DNA of 64,000 bases from Macrotis lagotis (Eukaryota; Chordata; Mammalia; Peramelemorphia; Peramelidae). Positions 8,913 to 21,572 of this stretch are shown here, piece after piece. The notes below the pieces were generated by a model. The model worked only from the letters and a program-made list of their open reading frames with translations. It searched no databases and was not told the origin of the DNA. The stretch spans positions 222,109,193 through 222,173,192 of the forward strand of contig NC_133661.1 in the NCBI RefSeq assembly GCF_037893015.1. The letters are read 5' to 3'. Numbering within the stretch: the stretch's first letter is position 1; every line of letters starts with the position of its first letter. Made by a program: the position numbers and the translations under genes.

Positions 8913-10733
8913 ATGATGCTGTTAAAGCAATGCCTTCAATATTCCAGCAAATTTGGAAAATTCAACATTGGTCACTAGATTGGAAACATTCAGTTTACAT
9001 CCTGTCCTAAAGAAGGGCATTGCCAAGGAATATTCAAATTAATGAATACTCATTTCACATTATTTATTTCATCATTATGTTTTAGAGTCTGTAAGCTAGG
9101 CTTCAACAACATATGAACCAAGATTAAGAAAAGCAGTCTGGTTTTCTGAGGGAGAGTGAGAGTAACTAGGGACTAAATTGCCAACATTCACTGGATTATG
9201 AAGAAAACAAAGGAGTTCCAGAAAAAAACATTTACTTTTGCTTCACTGATTACATTTACATTGCTTCTTTGACTATATGGATCGCAATAAAATGTGACAA
9301 GTTCTCAAAGAGATAGGAGTCCTGGATTATTTTACTTGTCTCCTGAGGAACCTGTATGGGAACCAAAAAAGCAACAGTTAGAAATAAACATATAACAACC
9401 AATTGGTCTGAGACTGGAAAAGGAATAAAACAAAGCTGTTTATTGTCACCTTATTTATTTAACTTTTATGCAGAGTATATCTCAAAGATTGCTAGGCTGG
9501 AATTAAGATTTCTGATAGAAATAGCAACAATCTCAGATATGCAGATGATACTATTCTGATGGCAGAAAGTGAAGGAGAATTAGGAAATTTTTTGAGGAGA
9601 ATTCAAAAGTTGGGTTGACACTTAACATAAAAAAAATAAAAAATTAAGTTCTTGGCAACTGGTCCCATCACTCCCTGACAAAAATAGGGAAAAGAAATGG
9701 ATGCAGTGTTAGATTTTATATTCTTGGGCTCAAAGATCATTGCAGATGGTGATTGCAGCCATGAAATTAAAAGAAGCTTGTTCCTTGGAAAGAAAATTAT
9801 GGCAAATCTAAACAGCTTACTAAAAAGCAGAGTCATAATTTTGCTGACAAAGGTTTTGTTTTTCCCAGTCGCAATGTATGGTTGTGAGAATTGGAATACA
9901 AGGAAAGCTGAGTGCCAAAGAATCGATGTTTTTGAATTGTGGTACTGGAGAAGACTTCTGAGGCCTCTTGGAAAGAAGGGACATTAAATTAGTTAAGACT
10001 TAAAGAAAATAATTCAGACTATTCAATGGAAAGTCAAATACTGAAGTTGCAGTTTAAATACTTTGGTCACAAAATAAGAAGGGAGAACTCATGAGAAAAG
10101 ACTCTGATGTTGGGAAAGAGTGGAGGCTAATGGAAAAGGGGATAGTAGAGGACGAGATGAATAGAAAGTATCATGGAAACAACAAATATGAACTTGGAAA
10201 GACTTTGGGAGATAGAAGACAGAAAGGCCTGGTGTTCTATTTATCCATGAAGTCACAATGAGTTGGATATGACTAGATGACTGAACATTAAAAACAATGC
10301 AGGATATAAAAAAGACTGGAAAGGGAGGAGGTGCTGAGCTATGAAGGATTTTGAATATTTTATATGGAATACTGGGGATGATAGGGAGCCACTGGTATTT
10401 GTTGAGCTAGAGGGGTGAGAGGATGGTGTGATGGAGTTTATGCTTTAGGAAAATCACTGTGTTGGCTGAATAGAGGATGAGATTTGAGATGGGCAGGTCC
10501 ACCACTAGGCTATTAAAATATTCCAGGCATGAGGTGATGAGGACTTACTCTAAAATAGTGTCAGTGTCAGAGGGGAAAAGAACATATTTGGGAGATATTG
10601 CAAAGGCAAAATCAATAGGTCTTGACAACAGATGGATTATGAATGGTGAGGGATATGAAGAATTGAGGATGGCATCATGTTTGTGAGCTTGAGGTACTGG
10701 GAGGTTGGTGTTGCCTTCTAAAGTAATAGGAAA

Positions 10734-10893
10734 AAAGGGGCAGCTAGGCAGCGTAGTGGATAAAGCACTGGCCTTGGAGTCAGGAGTACCTGGGTTCAAA
10801 TCTGGCTTCAGACACTTAATAATTACCTAGCTGTGTGTGGCCTTGGGCAAGTCACTTAACCCCATTTGCCTTGCAAAAACCTAAATAAATAAA
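10734..10893 (+). mobile_element. CORE-SINE (WSINE1-like) inserted in the L2
   Basis: Complete head, CORE and tail, the tail ending in AAAT repeats. A 15-bp TSD, TAAAGTAATAGGAAA, lies at 10719-10733 and 10894-10908. Host sequence on both sides is L2. Confidence 0.95.
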
Positions 10894-11379
10894 TAAAGTA
10901 ATAGGAAAGGGGCTGAAGGGAAGATTTAGGAGGAAAGATAGTAATTCTATTTTAGATATGCTGGATTTATGTCTTTGGGACATTCAGTTTAAGATATCTG
11001 AAAGGAGATGCAATATTGGAGGTCAGCTGAGAGGTTGTAGCAGGATAGAAAGATTCCAGAATCATTAGCATGGAGCTGGTAATTAAAGACATGGTAGCTG
11101 ATGGAATCACCAAGAAAAGTATTGAAAGAGAACAGAAGGATGGAACCCTGAATATAATATTATGGGGGATAATGGATTTTTAATGAAATAGAAGATTTCC
11201 AAGTATCCATGAGGAAAGACCAGAGATGCAGAGAAATGTTAAAGTTCAAAAACAGAAGTGAAGAGAAACATAAAAAGACCAGGCAATGATGAAGTACTAA
11301 CTAAATAAGGATAGACTGCTTGCTAAATTCAAAATGGGGGAGATGATATCAATGCCCATTCTGAACCTTAACATCATTG

Positions 11380-11698
11380 ATTTTTTTATTTTTTATTTTT
11401 GCAAAACAATGGGGTTAAGTGACTTGCTCAAGGTCACAACTTTTTGAATTGTGGTACTGAAGAAGATTTTTGAGGCCCCTTGGAAAGAAGGGACATCAAA
11501 TCAGTCAAGACTTAAAGAAATTAATTCAGACTATTCAATGGAAGGTCAAATACTGAAGCTGCAGTTTAAATACTTTGGTTGCATAATAAGAAGGGAGAAC
11601 TCATGAGAAAAGACTGGATATTAAAGTGTTAAAAGTGTTAAAAGTCCTCCTGACTTCAGGACCAGTGTTCTGCCCACTGAGCCACTTAGCTTTTCCCC
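11380..11698 (-). mobile_element. CORE-SINE split by an RTE fragment
   Basis: The antisense SINE tail and CORE occupy 11380-11437 and its head lies at about 11640-11698. Between them is RTE-derived sequence. The outer 14-bp TSD, CCTTAACATCATTG, is at 11366-11379 and 11697-11710. Confidence 0.85.
11438..11625 (+). mobile_element. Second RTE fragment, inside a SINE
   Basis: About 180 bases match 9928-10105 of the upstream RTE at roughly 92% by eye. They cover the FELW..RRLL region and what follows. The fragment ends internally and lacks the RTE 3' terminus. Confidence 0.85.
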
Positions 11699-11710
11699 TT
11701 AACATCATTG

Positions 11711-12114
11711 TTGTTCATAGAAGTCCAGTAAGACAAAGCCTAGGAATGATTCTGGAATATCTTGATAATCTTAAGAAAAAATGGAAAGAAAGGAAAAGAG
11801 GAATACACTGGAGAGAGAGAAAGAGAGGGAAAGAAAAGTCAGGGAAATTTTTCTCACATAATCAGTGTATAGGTAGAGAATTATACAAACAAAAAACCAG
11901 GGGGTGAAGGAGAGCATCTAATACTTAAACTTCATTCTGATCTGAAAATATCAAAAGAAGGAAGAATATACTCAGAGAAATACATTTTACTCAACAGGGA
12001 AAAAATAGAAAGGAAAGGGAGAAGGGAGAAAGGGAGTCAGATAGAAGAGAGATTTAGGGAGGACTAGTCCTAAGGAAATAAAGTATAATGATGTATAAAA
12101 CTACATATATATAT

Positions 12115-12146
<32 letters not shown>

Positions 12147-12345
12147 TATAATATATCTTTTAGAAGTGAAAAATTTGGGAATCTGACGGGATACTTCTAA
12201 AGTGGGAATGGATTAATAAGTTATGTCATAAAAATGTGCTGGCAGACTATTGTCCTAAAGGTTTATTAGCATAATGATCATCCAGGATTCAGAAGACTAA
12301 TGAAGAAACATTAGTAACAAACTGATAAAGCAAGGACTCAGAATG
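11711..12345. other. Unassigned purine-rich sequence with a TA repeat
   Basis: GA-rich text runs to about 12070. A (TA)n tract follows at about 12104-12156. No gene or named repeat is recognised. Confidence 0.5.
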
Positions 12346-12520
12346 CAGTATAAAACACATTTTTATTTGAACATGGACAATGTAGAAATTCATTTTGATT
12401 GACCATATGCTTTAAGTTGGTTTTGTTTTTCCTTGTGTTCTCCATTGAGTGAGAGGATTGGGGTGGGAGGGTGAGAAAGAAGATCTTGACTGATTAAAAC
12501 AAAATGTTTTTAGAAAATAA
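12346..12520 (+). repeat. Probable LINE-like 3' terminus, family unknown
   Basis: The order GAACATGGACAATGTAG, a T-rich step, a GGGGTGGGAGGG purine block and an A-rich end resembles a retroelement 3'UTR. It is only a resemblance. Confidence 0.35.
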
Positions 12521-13035
12521 TTTACCATTGGTAAAAAAAAATCTCATTTTTTATAAAGAAAATGTTTATTTTTTCATTTGTTACTCAGAAGTAATCCAAA
12601 ATTTTAACAGTTCCAGATCAAACTCTATACAAAACTATACAAAAATGAACAACTCTAGCTTAATTTTTTATATTTTTATATAGTACAATTTAGGGTGGGA
12701 GGAGTGAACTTTATAGATGGATATTTAATATCTGAGTATCCCAGGCAAGTTCCCAAGATCAATCAAATTGTGAAATGTGGCTTTGTATTATATCTATGTC
12801 TGGGAATTTATGTAGTATAATTTTTAAGATATATGTAGAGGAGCATAATTTAAAATGGAACTTCTTTCTTTTATTCCATTCCATCTTATGTCCTTAGGCC
12901 AGGCCACAAAAATTGGAATTGTGAATGTTTGTTGTGGTGGTCATTAGGTACAGATTCTTACTATTAGCCTGAGAGATTGAGGGAAATTGGAGGTTTCCTT
13001 TGAATTTTGAAACATTTGTAAATGTAGGGTAGACA
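12521..13035. other. Unassigned AT-rich sequence
   Basis: No gene or repeat recognised. Confidence 0.5.
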
Positions 13036-13037
13036 TT

Positions 13038-13190
13038 TTGGGCAGCTAAGTGGTGCAGTAGATTGAGTGAGGGACCTGAAGTCATGAATAACTGATCAAA
13101 TCCAACTTCAGACTCCTACTAGCTATTTGACCCTGGGTAAATCACTTTGCCCTGTTTGCCTCAGTTTCCTCATGTGTAAAATGTTCAGGA
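13038..13190 (+). mobile_element. Old tRNA-derived CORE-SINE
   Basis: The head GGGCAGCTAAGTGGTGCAGT, a B-box-like ATCAAATCC, the CORE CTATTTGACCCTGGGTAAAT and a CCTCAGTTTCCTCAT end give a plus-oriented CORE-SINE, more diverged than the WSINE1-like copies. Confidence 0.85.
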
Positions 13191-14059
13191 AACTGAAATG
13201 GGGGAGGGGAGAGTGAGAGGAGAATAAGATTTTTTGAAATGGAAATGATAGAACTTGGCAACGGATTGGAAATTGGGGGGGCAAGGAAGGAATGATGAAT
13301 TGGGAATGACAAGGTGACAAGCCTAGCTAAGTAGGAGGATTTTTGATCTACAATAGTAGGAGTACTGATACTGAAGAAATCACAGATTCTTAAAATATTG
13401 AAGTAAAATGCAGTTTATTTAATTTTTTTAAAACTAATTTTCTTCCACTAATATTAAACTATCATAAAAATAAATTCAGAAACAATTCTTTCTTCAATTA
13501 TACTATGATCATAAATTCAGCACTGTTTTTTAGAAATTTTAGTGAAACTTTGCTGACTTGACAATGTCCTTCTTAATCTTTGGAGAATTGTCACAAAAAA
13601 TTCAGGTAGGGCAAGTCGAATTCATAACAAAGTTGAAATGACATACAAATAACATCTATTTATGTTTTCTGTCAATTTTCCCCTAAGCTTTCTAACCATT
13701 ACTTCAAAGACCTGTGACTTCATCTACTCAAGTACTCCTTTTGGTCAACATTTTACAGATTTGTATCTCTGTAGATATCTCCCTCTTCTAAGCTAACTGC
13801 AATCTATGTTTGCTTCTTATCCAGTGGATTTTTGTTTTGTTAAAAATCCCACATAATGGATGTACCCTGAAGGCCTTACTCTGCTTTTTAAAAATATTTC
13901 ATGAACAATAATGTAATAATTATTGTATACAATGAATCATATATATGTATACATTATATACATATAGTAATATATACATTATTGTAATCTCCTCTTCTGA
14001 TGAGGGTTCCTCAGAAGATATGGTTTCTAAATGACTTCACTATCCTGGTCAGCAGTCAA
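13191..14059. other. Unassigned AT-rich sequence
   Basis: TA-rich tract near 13938-13984. Nothing else recognised. Confidence 0.5.
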
Positions 14060-14175
14060 AGCAAAGGAGGAAAAGCATTCCAGAGTTGGACAGACGGTCA
14101 GAGAGAATAATCTGGTGCCCAGAGATGAAATGTGTTGTTCAAGGATTAGTCAGGATGTCACTGGATGGGAAGAGA
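14060..14175 (-). mobile_element. L2 LINE fragment
   Basis: GCATTCCAGAGTTGGACAGA, then CCAGAGATGAAATGTGTTGT and CACTGGATGG, follow the same order as the antisense L2 at 8360-8440. Confidence 0.65.
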
Positions 14176-14194
14176 TGATATAGAGAGAATTTAT

Positions 14195-14310
14195 TAGTTT
14201 GCCTAAAGTCTTTGGTTTGCCTCAAATCACAAAGATAGTAAGTGGAGTCAGGATTTGAACCCAGGTCCTCCAACTCCAAAATCTAGCACTCTTCACATTA
14301 CACCATAAAA
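14195..14310 (-). mobile_element. MIR-type SINE fragment
   Basis: Antisense CORE followed by GGATTTGAACCCAGGTCCTC and a decayed head. Confidence 0.7.
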
Positions 14311-14443
14311 TCTGGAACATGTTTCTCAGAGAAGATGCTACTTGACTATTGATTTCTCTTGAAGCAGAATGGAGAGACTTGCCCTGAGCAACTGACCTGG
14401 CTGGATTACTTCTGACACTGAATGCAGACTCCTACAAATCCTT

Positions 14444-14598
14444 TTTTTTTTTTTTTTTTTTGGTTTTTGCTAGGCAATGGGGTTAAGTGGCTTGCCCAAG
14501 GCCACACAGCTAGGTAATTATTGTCTGAGACCGGATTTGAACTCAGGTACTCCTGACTCCAGGGCTGGTGCTCTGTCCACTGCACCACCTAGCCACCC
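14444..14598 (-). mobile_element. CORE-SINE (WSINE1-like)
   Basis: Complete antisense copy with a long T-run. Flanking 15-mers at 14429-14443 and 14599-14613 match except at two positions, an aged TSD. Confidence 0.95.
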
Positions 14599-14613
14599 CT
14601 CCCACAAATTCTT

Positions 14614-15208
14614 AAAACTACAAATAATAAACAATTTATCCTAACTGGGGTTTAATTACAGAAATCCATGATACTTCCCTTTTCCAGATTTCTTGGCAGT
14701 GGAGAAACAATTATGCTATTTCACCTGCATCATTTTTATGCTGCTAACATAGCCACTCTAGAATGAACTCAACTCAGTGAGACCCAGACTTTAAATAAAG
14801 CAGGGAAAGTACCAGTGTTGAATGTAAATTCCACAAATAAGTAATATCTGTCCATTTACCAAGTAGGAGAACAGAGATATATTTGACATAATGATTAAAA
14901 GGTCATTGGAGGTACTTGATCTAGTTTCTTTGGAAAAGCCTAAGAGTAATTAAGACAAAAGCTATCTGGCACTAGATATTGGGCTTTTTTCCTAATTGAG
15001 TAACTCTCAAAACTTGGACTGAAATTTTACTCTGCTATTCATATGGGACATCATACTTGACTTAGTTGTCAGATCATTGACTTGTTAGGGCAAAGATCAA
15101 AGAAAGGACAGTATAGATTGTACTATAAATCTGGAAGAAAGAATAATAGTGAAAAATATTTGGCATTCAACTGTAACAACTTGGCTCTGATTTTTTTAAA
15201 TAGTTTTT
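14614..15208. other. Unassigned sequence
   Basis: No gene or repeat recognised. Confidence 0.5.
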
Positions 15209-15450
15209 TTCAGTCATTTTTCAGTTGTGTCTGACTCTTCATAAACCAGTTGGGGGATTTTCTTGGCAAAGATACTACAATGGTTTGCCATTTCCTTCTT
15301 CAATTTGTTTTACAGATGAGGAAACTGAGGCCAACAGATTAAATGACTTGCTTAGTGTCACACAACTGATAGGTATCTGAGGCAAGATTTGAACTCAGGA
15401 AGATGAGTCTTCCTGACTCCAGACCTGGTATTCTGCTACCTAACTCCCTT
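15209..15450 (-). mobile_element. Mar1-type SINE (RTE-like tail)
   Basis: The antisense order is a CAGTTGTGTCTGACTCTTC and GGTTTGCCATTTCCTTCTTC tail, which resembles BovB/RTE 3' ends. A GATGAGGAAACTGAGG core, a GTCACACAACTG motif and a decayed tRNA-like head follow. RTE machinery probably mobilised it. Confidence 0.9.
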
Positions 15451-15959
15451 TTTAAACAAGTTTCTGATGATGAAAAGTGGTATTGGAGATTAGAAACTGT
15501 ATCAAGACTGATTAGAATAATTTCATATAGAAATTTAACCTAGACAAACCAATATTTACAAGGTCACAACAAGATGGGCAGGATGGATGAAGGATAAGCT
15601 GTATCATTGGAGGGGACATCCATATCATTGAAATCTCAGATTCAATTAAATATTTGAGTGATAAGTTCAGAAATCAAGGTTTTAAGTGATATCAGAGTTT
15701 AGTGCCTACTTTATGAAAGAAACTGGGGAAAATTGTCCCTAATCTCAAATCATTATATTTTAGGTGATATCTGGTAGATAAAAGACATGTATGCACATAC
15801 ATATCATTTGAGGAAAGTGTGATAAGAGGATATAAAATTTAGAAATAAGATAAAATAAAAATTTATATTTCTATAGTGCTTCAAGTTTAATTTTTATTTT
15901 AAAAACAAATTTGATTATTTATTTTTAGCATTGATATTTTAAACTTTTTATCTTTTATG
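15451..15959. other. Unassigned AT-rich sequence
   Basis: Nothing recognised. Confidence 0.5.
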
Positions 15960-16135
15960 TTTTATAGAAAGTTTCTTTAATGACAGCCCCATGTAGTGTA
16001 TTATTATCTTTACTTGACTTATCGATGAGGAAACTGTAGCTCAGAGACCAGTCCCTGCAGGGTTATATAGCCACAAAATGCCATTGAACAGACTCAAAAC
16101 AGGACATCTAAGATTTTTAACATTAAACCACCAAT
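15960..16135 (-). mobile_element. MIR SINE remnant
   Basis: GATGAGGAAACTGTAGCTCA and following antisense CORE traces. Confidence 0.6.
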
Positions 16136-16732
16136 GTCTCTCAAGCATATTTGTATTGCCCTTTAAAGTTCATAAAATGCTTTCCTCACAGTGATCTACT
16201 TTTCCCATCATTTAGCAGTAAATGCTCTCTAAGTATATCACCATATAAAAGAAATAAAGGGCAGTCCATGAGCAAAACATATTTATCCTATCAAGATTAA
16301 TTGAAAGTTTTTTTTTAATAGCTATCTGAAAACTCAGACAGGAGAAATAGGAAACTGCAGGTGTTTTTGAGAAGCCTGCATTTTATTTCAGGAGACAGTA
16401 GCACAAAAATTTTCTTTCAGTTTTCCTCCAACATTTGGGAAAAGTCTTCTTTCTTATGTTTATCAGTGATGTTTCATAAGTTGTTTCTTACTTCCAAAGA
16501 CATATATAATGTTAAATGCTACCTCTGCTTCCACCTGCTGCTTTGGGATCTTTTGAGTATAATTCATCACAGGAATAAAGGAGCAAGGAGAAGGAAAAGA
16601 GAGTCGAATATCCTATAATTGAATTTGCAGATTTATTGTTCATTCAATTATTATAAGGCCTATTCTCATAGCATTGGTTGCAATCTACCAAACATTTTTC
16701 CTGAGCTCACTTCTTTACATAGATGGTCGTTT

Positions 16733-16790
<58 letters not shown>

Positions 16791-17099
16791 CACAGTGATA
16801 GCTCACTGGGAGTAAGGATAAGGTCTTCATAAAAATGCAAGGGTAGGAAATAGCAAAAAAAAAAAAAGAAAAAAGATGCCATTAAATTTTGTTCATAGCC
16901 TGAATTTCTGACCTTACTTTTAACTCTCCTGAGTCAAAAACATACTCTCTATCGATCTGCAAATAGTTTGTATAAATATACAAATATAGTCAAATATTAA
17001 CATTATTATTATTATATAAATATATATTCTATTACATATATGTATATATAAAATACCTGTACAGAAATTTAGCTCAATACTTCATATATTGAATCTTTT
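16136..17099. other. Unassigned AT-rich sequence with TA repeats
   Basis: A (TA)n tract at about 16733-16791 and scattered TA-rich text near 16980-17050. No gene seen. Confidence 0.5.
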
Positions 17100-17290
17100 T
17101 GAATCTATGAGATAGATCAGTAAGATAAGTATAATGCTACTTGAAGTGGTCCAGAGGCTAAGTGGTTTGGCAATTATCACAGTAAATGATGGATCTGGAG
17201 AAAGGATAATGAAGGAAGACTTCAGGGAAAAGTCAGTATTTGAGCTAAATCTTAAACTTCTACTAGAATTTTAGCATCAGATGTTTTACA
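17100..17290 (-). mobile_element. Weak MIR and L2 traces
   Basis: Decayed MIR-like CORE text is followed by GAAGACTTCAGGGAAAAGTC and ATTTGAGCTAAATCTTAAA, which resembles antisense L2. Confidence 0.4.
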
Positions 17291-18359
17291 CTACATATAA
17301 AAAAGCAAGACATAATTGTAAGACTTTGAAGATCAGGTTTTGGAAGAAAACACCTGACAAGTGAATGTATTTGAAGGTAAGAGTTTTATTCTGTGTTTTC
17401 CCCTGTTACCATAGTAGCATTGCAATTAGATTATATATTAAATGAATTTATTCTATTGCTCTTAGCAAAGAGGAAAAATGGCTTATGTTCATTCACTGCT
17501 CCCTACTGATATGCCTTGGTTGAACTGATGTATCCTCCCTTTCACCTTAACTGGGAGAAAATGTTTCTTGTAGAAATTGCTATCCCTGATGTTATTTTCA
17601 TATTAAAACTACATTTAGTTCTTAACAAATTGAGTTTATTACTAGTTTTAAATAGCTGCAAATTTGAAGAATTCATTCCTGACATCTAATCTTTAAAAAA
17701 AGGTAATTAGTTGGATTTATTAAAAACTCACCATCCCACAGATTTTTGAAAACCCATGCAGAGCTCCAGGAAACATTAATTCCTTTTTAAACTTTTTTTG
17801 TTGCATAATAACCTCAGTAAATGAGATACTATTTAGAAATGAGTAGTCCTATAAAAAGGACTTGAAATGATAAATCTTTAATGCCATGGATAATCTAGCT
17901 CACTATTTTCAGCCCGGGGAAGAAGATATAAGCAAAAGGAGCAGAAATACAAATTTTAAGAGATTGAAACAAATACATATAAGTAGGGAAAGTACAAATT
18001 AAAAGTCAGAAGAGGTTTTTGCATTGGCAAGGAACTAGGCTAAGAGATGACACCATTTGGGAAGATTTTAAAGAAAACAACAACAACCAAAAGGGGGAAA
18101 CCACCTACCTAAAAAGGAACTAAATGATTCTAGGTTTAGTCAAATAGCCAGATTCATACATAAAGTTTATGGAATTATACCCATTTAAGCTGGAACAATC
18201 TGTTTTGTGATCAGAAAGTATAGAAATGGAAATGTTATAATAAAGGTATGGATCATACCTTGCCCACGAGGAGCACTTGAAGAATCTTGAACGTGTTAAT
18301 ATCATAATATTAGCAGACATTTATTTTATATGATTATAAAAGGATTCCATTTACTCTCT
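17291..18359. other. Unassigned sequence
   Basis: No gene or repeat recognised. Confidence 0.5.
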
Positions 18360-18515
18360 AATTTAGGTTGGTGTCATTAGGTTGAAGAAAACTGAGGCAC
18401 AGAAAGGTTTAATGACTTGTCCAAGGTCACACTGCTTATGAAATGAAACAGAAGAACCTAAAATCCATTTGTTTGGATTTCATGACCAGTTAATGTTCCT
18501 TTACTTCACTGCCTC
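18360..18515 (-). mobile_element. MIR SINE remnant
   Basis: GAAAACTGAGGCACAGAAAG and CTTGTCCAAGGTCACACTGC are the antisense MIR core. Confidence 0.75.
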
Positions 18516-18694
18516 AAATATTAACCCTGAAATCACCTTAAAAGTTTGACTGATATACATTTTAGTCACTCAGCAGGTTTTTGAGAATTGCATTAGCTTT
18601 GTAGCAGAAATTAAAGATTCAGATGACAGTATTCTGTCACTTGAGGACTATACTGGTCATCCAGCAATAGGATTATATCTAGTCTATTGATAAA

Positions 18695-18925
18695 GGAATA
18701 ATAGCTATCATTTATTTATACAATAAGATTTGCAAAGTGCTTTAACAATATTATCTCATTTTTGTCCTTACCACAACCTTCAAAGATAGGTGCTCTAATT
18801 ATCTTTATTTTACAGATGAGGAAACTAAGGCAAAGGTTAAGTGACTTGTTAAGTGCTAGTGTCTGAGGTAGGATGTGAACACAGGGCTTCCTGCTTAATC
18901 CACTGTGCGATATAACCCAGTGAGA
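18695..18925 (-). mobile_element. MIR3-like SINE, nearly full length
   Basis: GCAAAGTGCTTTAACAATAT, TTATCTCATTTTTGTCC, TTTACAGATGAGGAAACTAA and AAGTGACTTG follow the MIR order, ending at a decayed head near 18920. Confidence 0.85.
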
Positions 18926-21572
18926 CACTCACAGATATAGCCTAAAGTGAGGTGAATTACAAGTGTTAAAGGCAACCCATACAAGGTGCCTCTGACAGTG
19001 TCTCCTTAGGTGGTGAGGATGGGAACCTGCTTCTGAGCAAGTTATGACGACATGTAATAAAGTTCTTTGGAGAGAGTTCAGATAAACATTTCGTAATTGG
19101 TTCCAGTCTGCTGACCATGTGTCTAAGGGAAGCCTTTTGAATGACTTTATTGTTAGAACTGGGGCACATTCAAGAGTTCTTAGTTGGCCTATAAGAGGAA
19201 AGGCAGCATTAATTTTCAGTAATTTTGGAGAGGAGCATCATTTTATAGGGTAACTAGAAATCCAGACTAGTCAATTGCATCAATTGATAAAATATTTTTA
19301 TACTTAAAAATAATTTATTATGATTTTATCTATGTATGGTAAATATACTTTAAACAAAAATAATTATATGCAGATACTGTAATTTTACTTTTAAAATTAC
19401 AATCTTTATTTTAGTTTTCTAGTATGTACAAATGTACTGCATCAATTGATGTCCTTTGGTTCTTTGAGTTATTTTTGAATTTTGGTCCTGCATAAATTGA
19501 GTATGTAATATTTGAATTCATTTTACAGCCAAGTAAGTATTACCTTATGGCCAAAGGAAGGACTCATTCTTCCTAGAAGAAAAAAATGAAAAATCTTGAG
19601 GGGTACCTTTCTAGATTATCAGGATTAGAAGTCGGAAGGACTTCAGTAGGAAAAGAATTAAAAAAAGAGTCTGAAGAGGCAAACAGGAATCTTGACCTTT
19701 CAGGAGATTGGAAAGTGGGAAAATATCATGTGAAGAAGAAAAGAATGAAGGACAACTGAACATTTAGGACTAAAAACCAAATTTGAGATGCTTGCTAAAG
19801 AAGAGACAGATGCTTTGAGGAGGAAGCAGCTACTTGTTCTCAAAGGAGATCCACATCTGTTGCCTGGTGAGAAATCATGAAGTTTCAGAGGAAGAAAAAA
19901 AGGAATAGAGGTAGTTGATGATTCCTTGCAGAGGGATTTGAGGATAGCTATTTGCTGACCTGATAAATAGTGACTGGAAAGGACTGTTGTCTTTCTGGAG
20001 AATGTATCTGTTGAAATTGATTATCTGAAATAAAAAGGAAACTGAGGACAAAGTTACCAATTGTCTATGATTTAATTTGCAGATCTAGACATTTGCATAT
20101 TAAATTAGGTCACTGGCCTTCTCAGAATCAAGGAGTGTTTTACAGAGATGATTTTTCTAACAGAAAAGGGAATTAAAAAAAACCCAAAACTGTTTTTGAG
20201 CGTAATTCAATTGGGCAAAACAGATCATCTGACTAGTTAGCTTCTCCCAGACTTTTTTAATCCTATTGCAGACATCCTTTCCTCCAGGTGTTATCTTTTG
20301 TAATTGTACTATGAAAGAGGAACTTGTGGTCAGTGGTTAGCAGTCACTCCCATCTTCCTAAACAGAGTTTATTATTCAACCTGGATTCTAGTTAAAGAAA
20401 ATGAAAAGGAGGCTTAATTTAACCTTTGGCTAACCTTGCCTTCATTTGCTAAAAAGAGGAAGTTAATCTCTGGTCAATGCTGCTTTCTGGAAAGGGGTAC
20501 TGAGCCTTTTGAAAAAGCCTTTTATGATTATTTATGCCTCTAAATTATCAGCTATTAAATGATAAAAATATTCTCAATTTATTTATTCATTAAATCTATA
20601 AGTAACCTAGTATTAGACCATATTAATCTGACTTTGCTTAGGGCTGAGTCTTTCTAAAAAAGAAAGCCTAAACCTAACAAACTAAAAATAAATCACTTAT
20701 CAAAAAGAACTGATTTCTTTTTCATATCCAAGGCATGAGAAAGAATCCCAAAGATTTGTTATGAAAGATGGATACTATTCACTTTAGTACTAATGAAAAG
20801 AAATTGTCAAAGATTACAGAGTCTTAAAAAAGCAACTGAAGAGTACCTTGTAACAGGTAATTTTTATGTGCATGCTGTCTGCAAAAAAGACAAGCAGATA
20901 TGGGAAGGGAGCATAGTTAATGATATTAACTAGTTAATGATGATTTCTGATTTGAATTCCTGAATATATGAATATAGGAATATCTCTAATTCTGTCAAAG
21001 GCTAAGGTTCATCTAGCCAGCTGAAGGTAGGAATGTATTTGCTCTCATGATGTCACAGATTAAAAAAATTCCAAATAATACCAAAATATTCTTAACAACA
21101 TTTTTTATATTAACAAAAACCTGGAAATAAAGTTGATGCCCATTGACAAGGAAATGATTTATGAGAAGAGGGAGATGGCAGGATTTCTTTGACCCATGGA
21201 ATGGCATCAAGCAGCAGTAGTCCTGGTCATATTACCTACACCTACTCCTAGGAGACTGGGGCAAGAAGGTATAAAATGGTGTTTCATAGAAAAACAAAAT
21301 TTCTTATTTTTGCTTAGTAGACTGGAGGACTGAAATAAAGATAAAACCCCAAAAAAATCAGATATTCAGGAACTGGGCAAATTTACTGCCTTCCCTAGAC
21401 TTCCTTAAGACAGATGAGACTGGGACCCATTTTAGTGATGCATCCATTTCTAGGTGTGTTTTTATTCTGTTACAGATTGAATCTGATGGATATAATCATA
21501 TTTCTCAGCACTACATGTGGCTGACCTTTTCATTTGCATTACCATATATCCCTTTTTTTCTTGGACTGAGGG
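18926..21572. other. Long unassigned AT-rich stretch
   Basis: I see no gene. Around 21075-21165 there is a faint resemblance to the plus-strand L1 ORF2 end (TTGATGCCCATTGAC), too weak to call. Confidence 0.45.

Larger units (their letters stand above)
8455..10300 (+). mobile_element. RTE (BovB-like) LINE, reverse-transcriptase part
   Basis: Plus-strand frames match the RTE/BovB polyprotein in order: LESNILENEVKRALGS, DDAVKAMPSIFQQIWK, ANIHWIMKKTKEFQ, ATVRNKHITTNWSETGKGIKQSCLLSPYLFNFYAEYI, the YADD box, DFIFLGSKIIADGDCSHEIKRSL, and VAMYGCENW..RIDVFELWYWRRLL. YADD is encoded at 9538-9549 but in a different frame from its neighbours. Several frameshifts and stops make it dead. The N-terminal endonuclease is missing, so it is 5'-truncated. 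It interrupts an L2 and carries two insertions of its own. Confidence 0.92.
7959..11260 (-). mobile_element. L2 LINE, antisense, split by an RTE and a SINE
   Basis: At 7959-8210 the sequence is the complement of an L2 3' end, with a GGCACTGTGCTAAG-type motif, a CAATCAATAATCATTTG-type end and a GCAAAAGACAGT block. L2 sequence continues at 8211-8455 and resumes after the RTE at about 10300. On the minus strand around 11130-11050 it reads FLGDSIS..VFNYQLHANDSGI, the L2 reverse-transcriptase box with its YADD-like centre decayed to HAND. The 5' limit near 11260 is uncertain. Confidence 0.8.
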
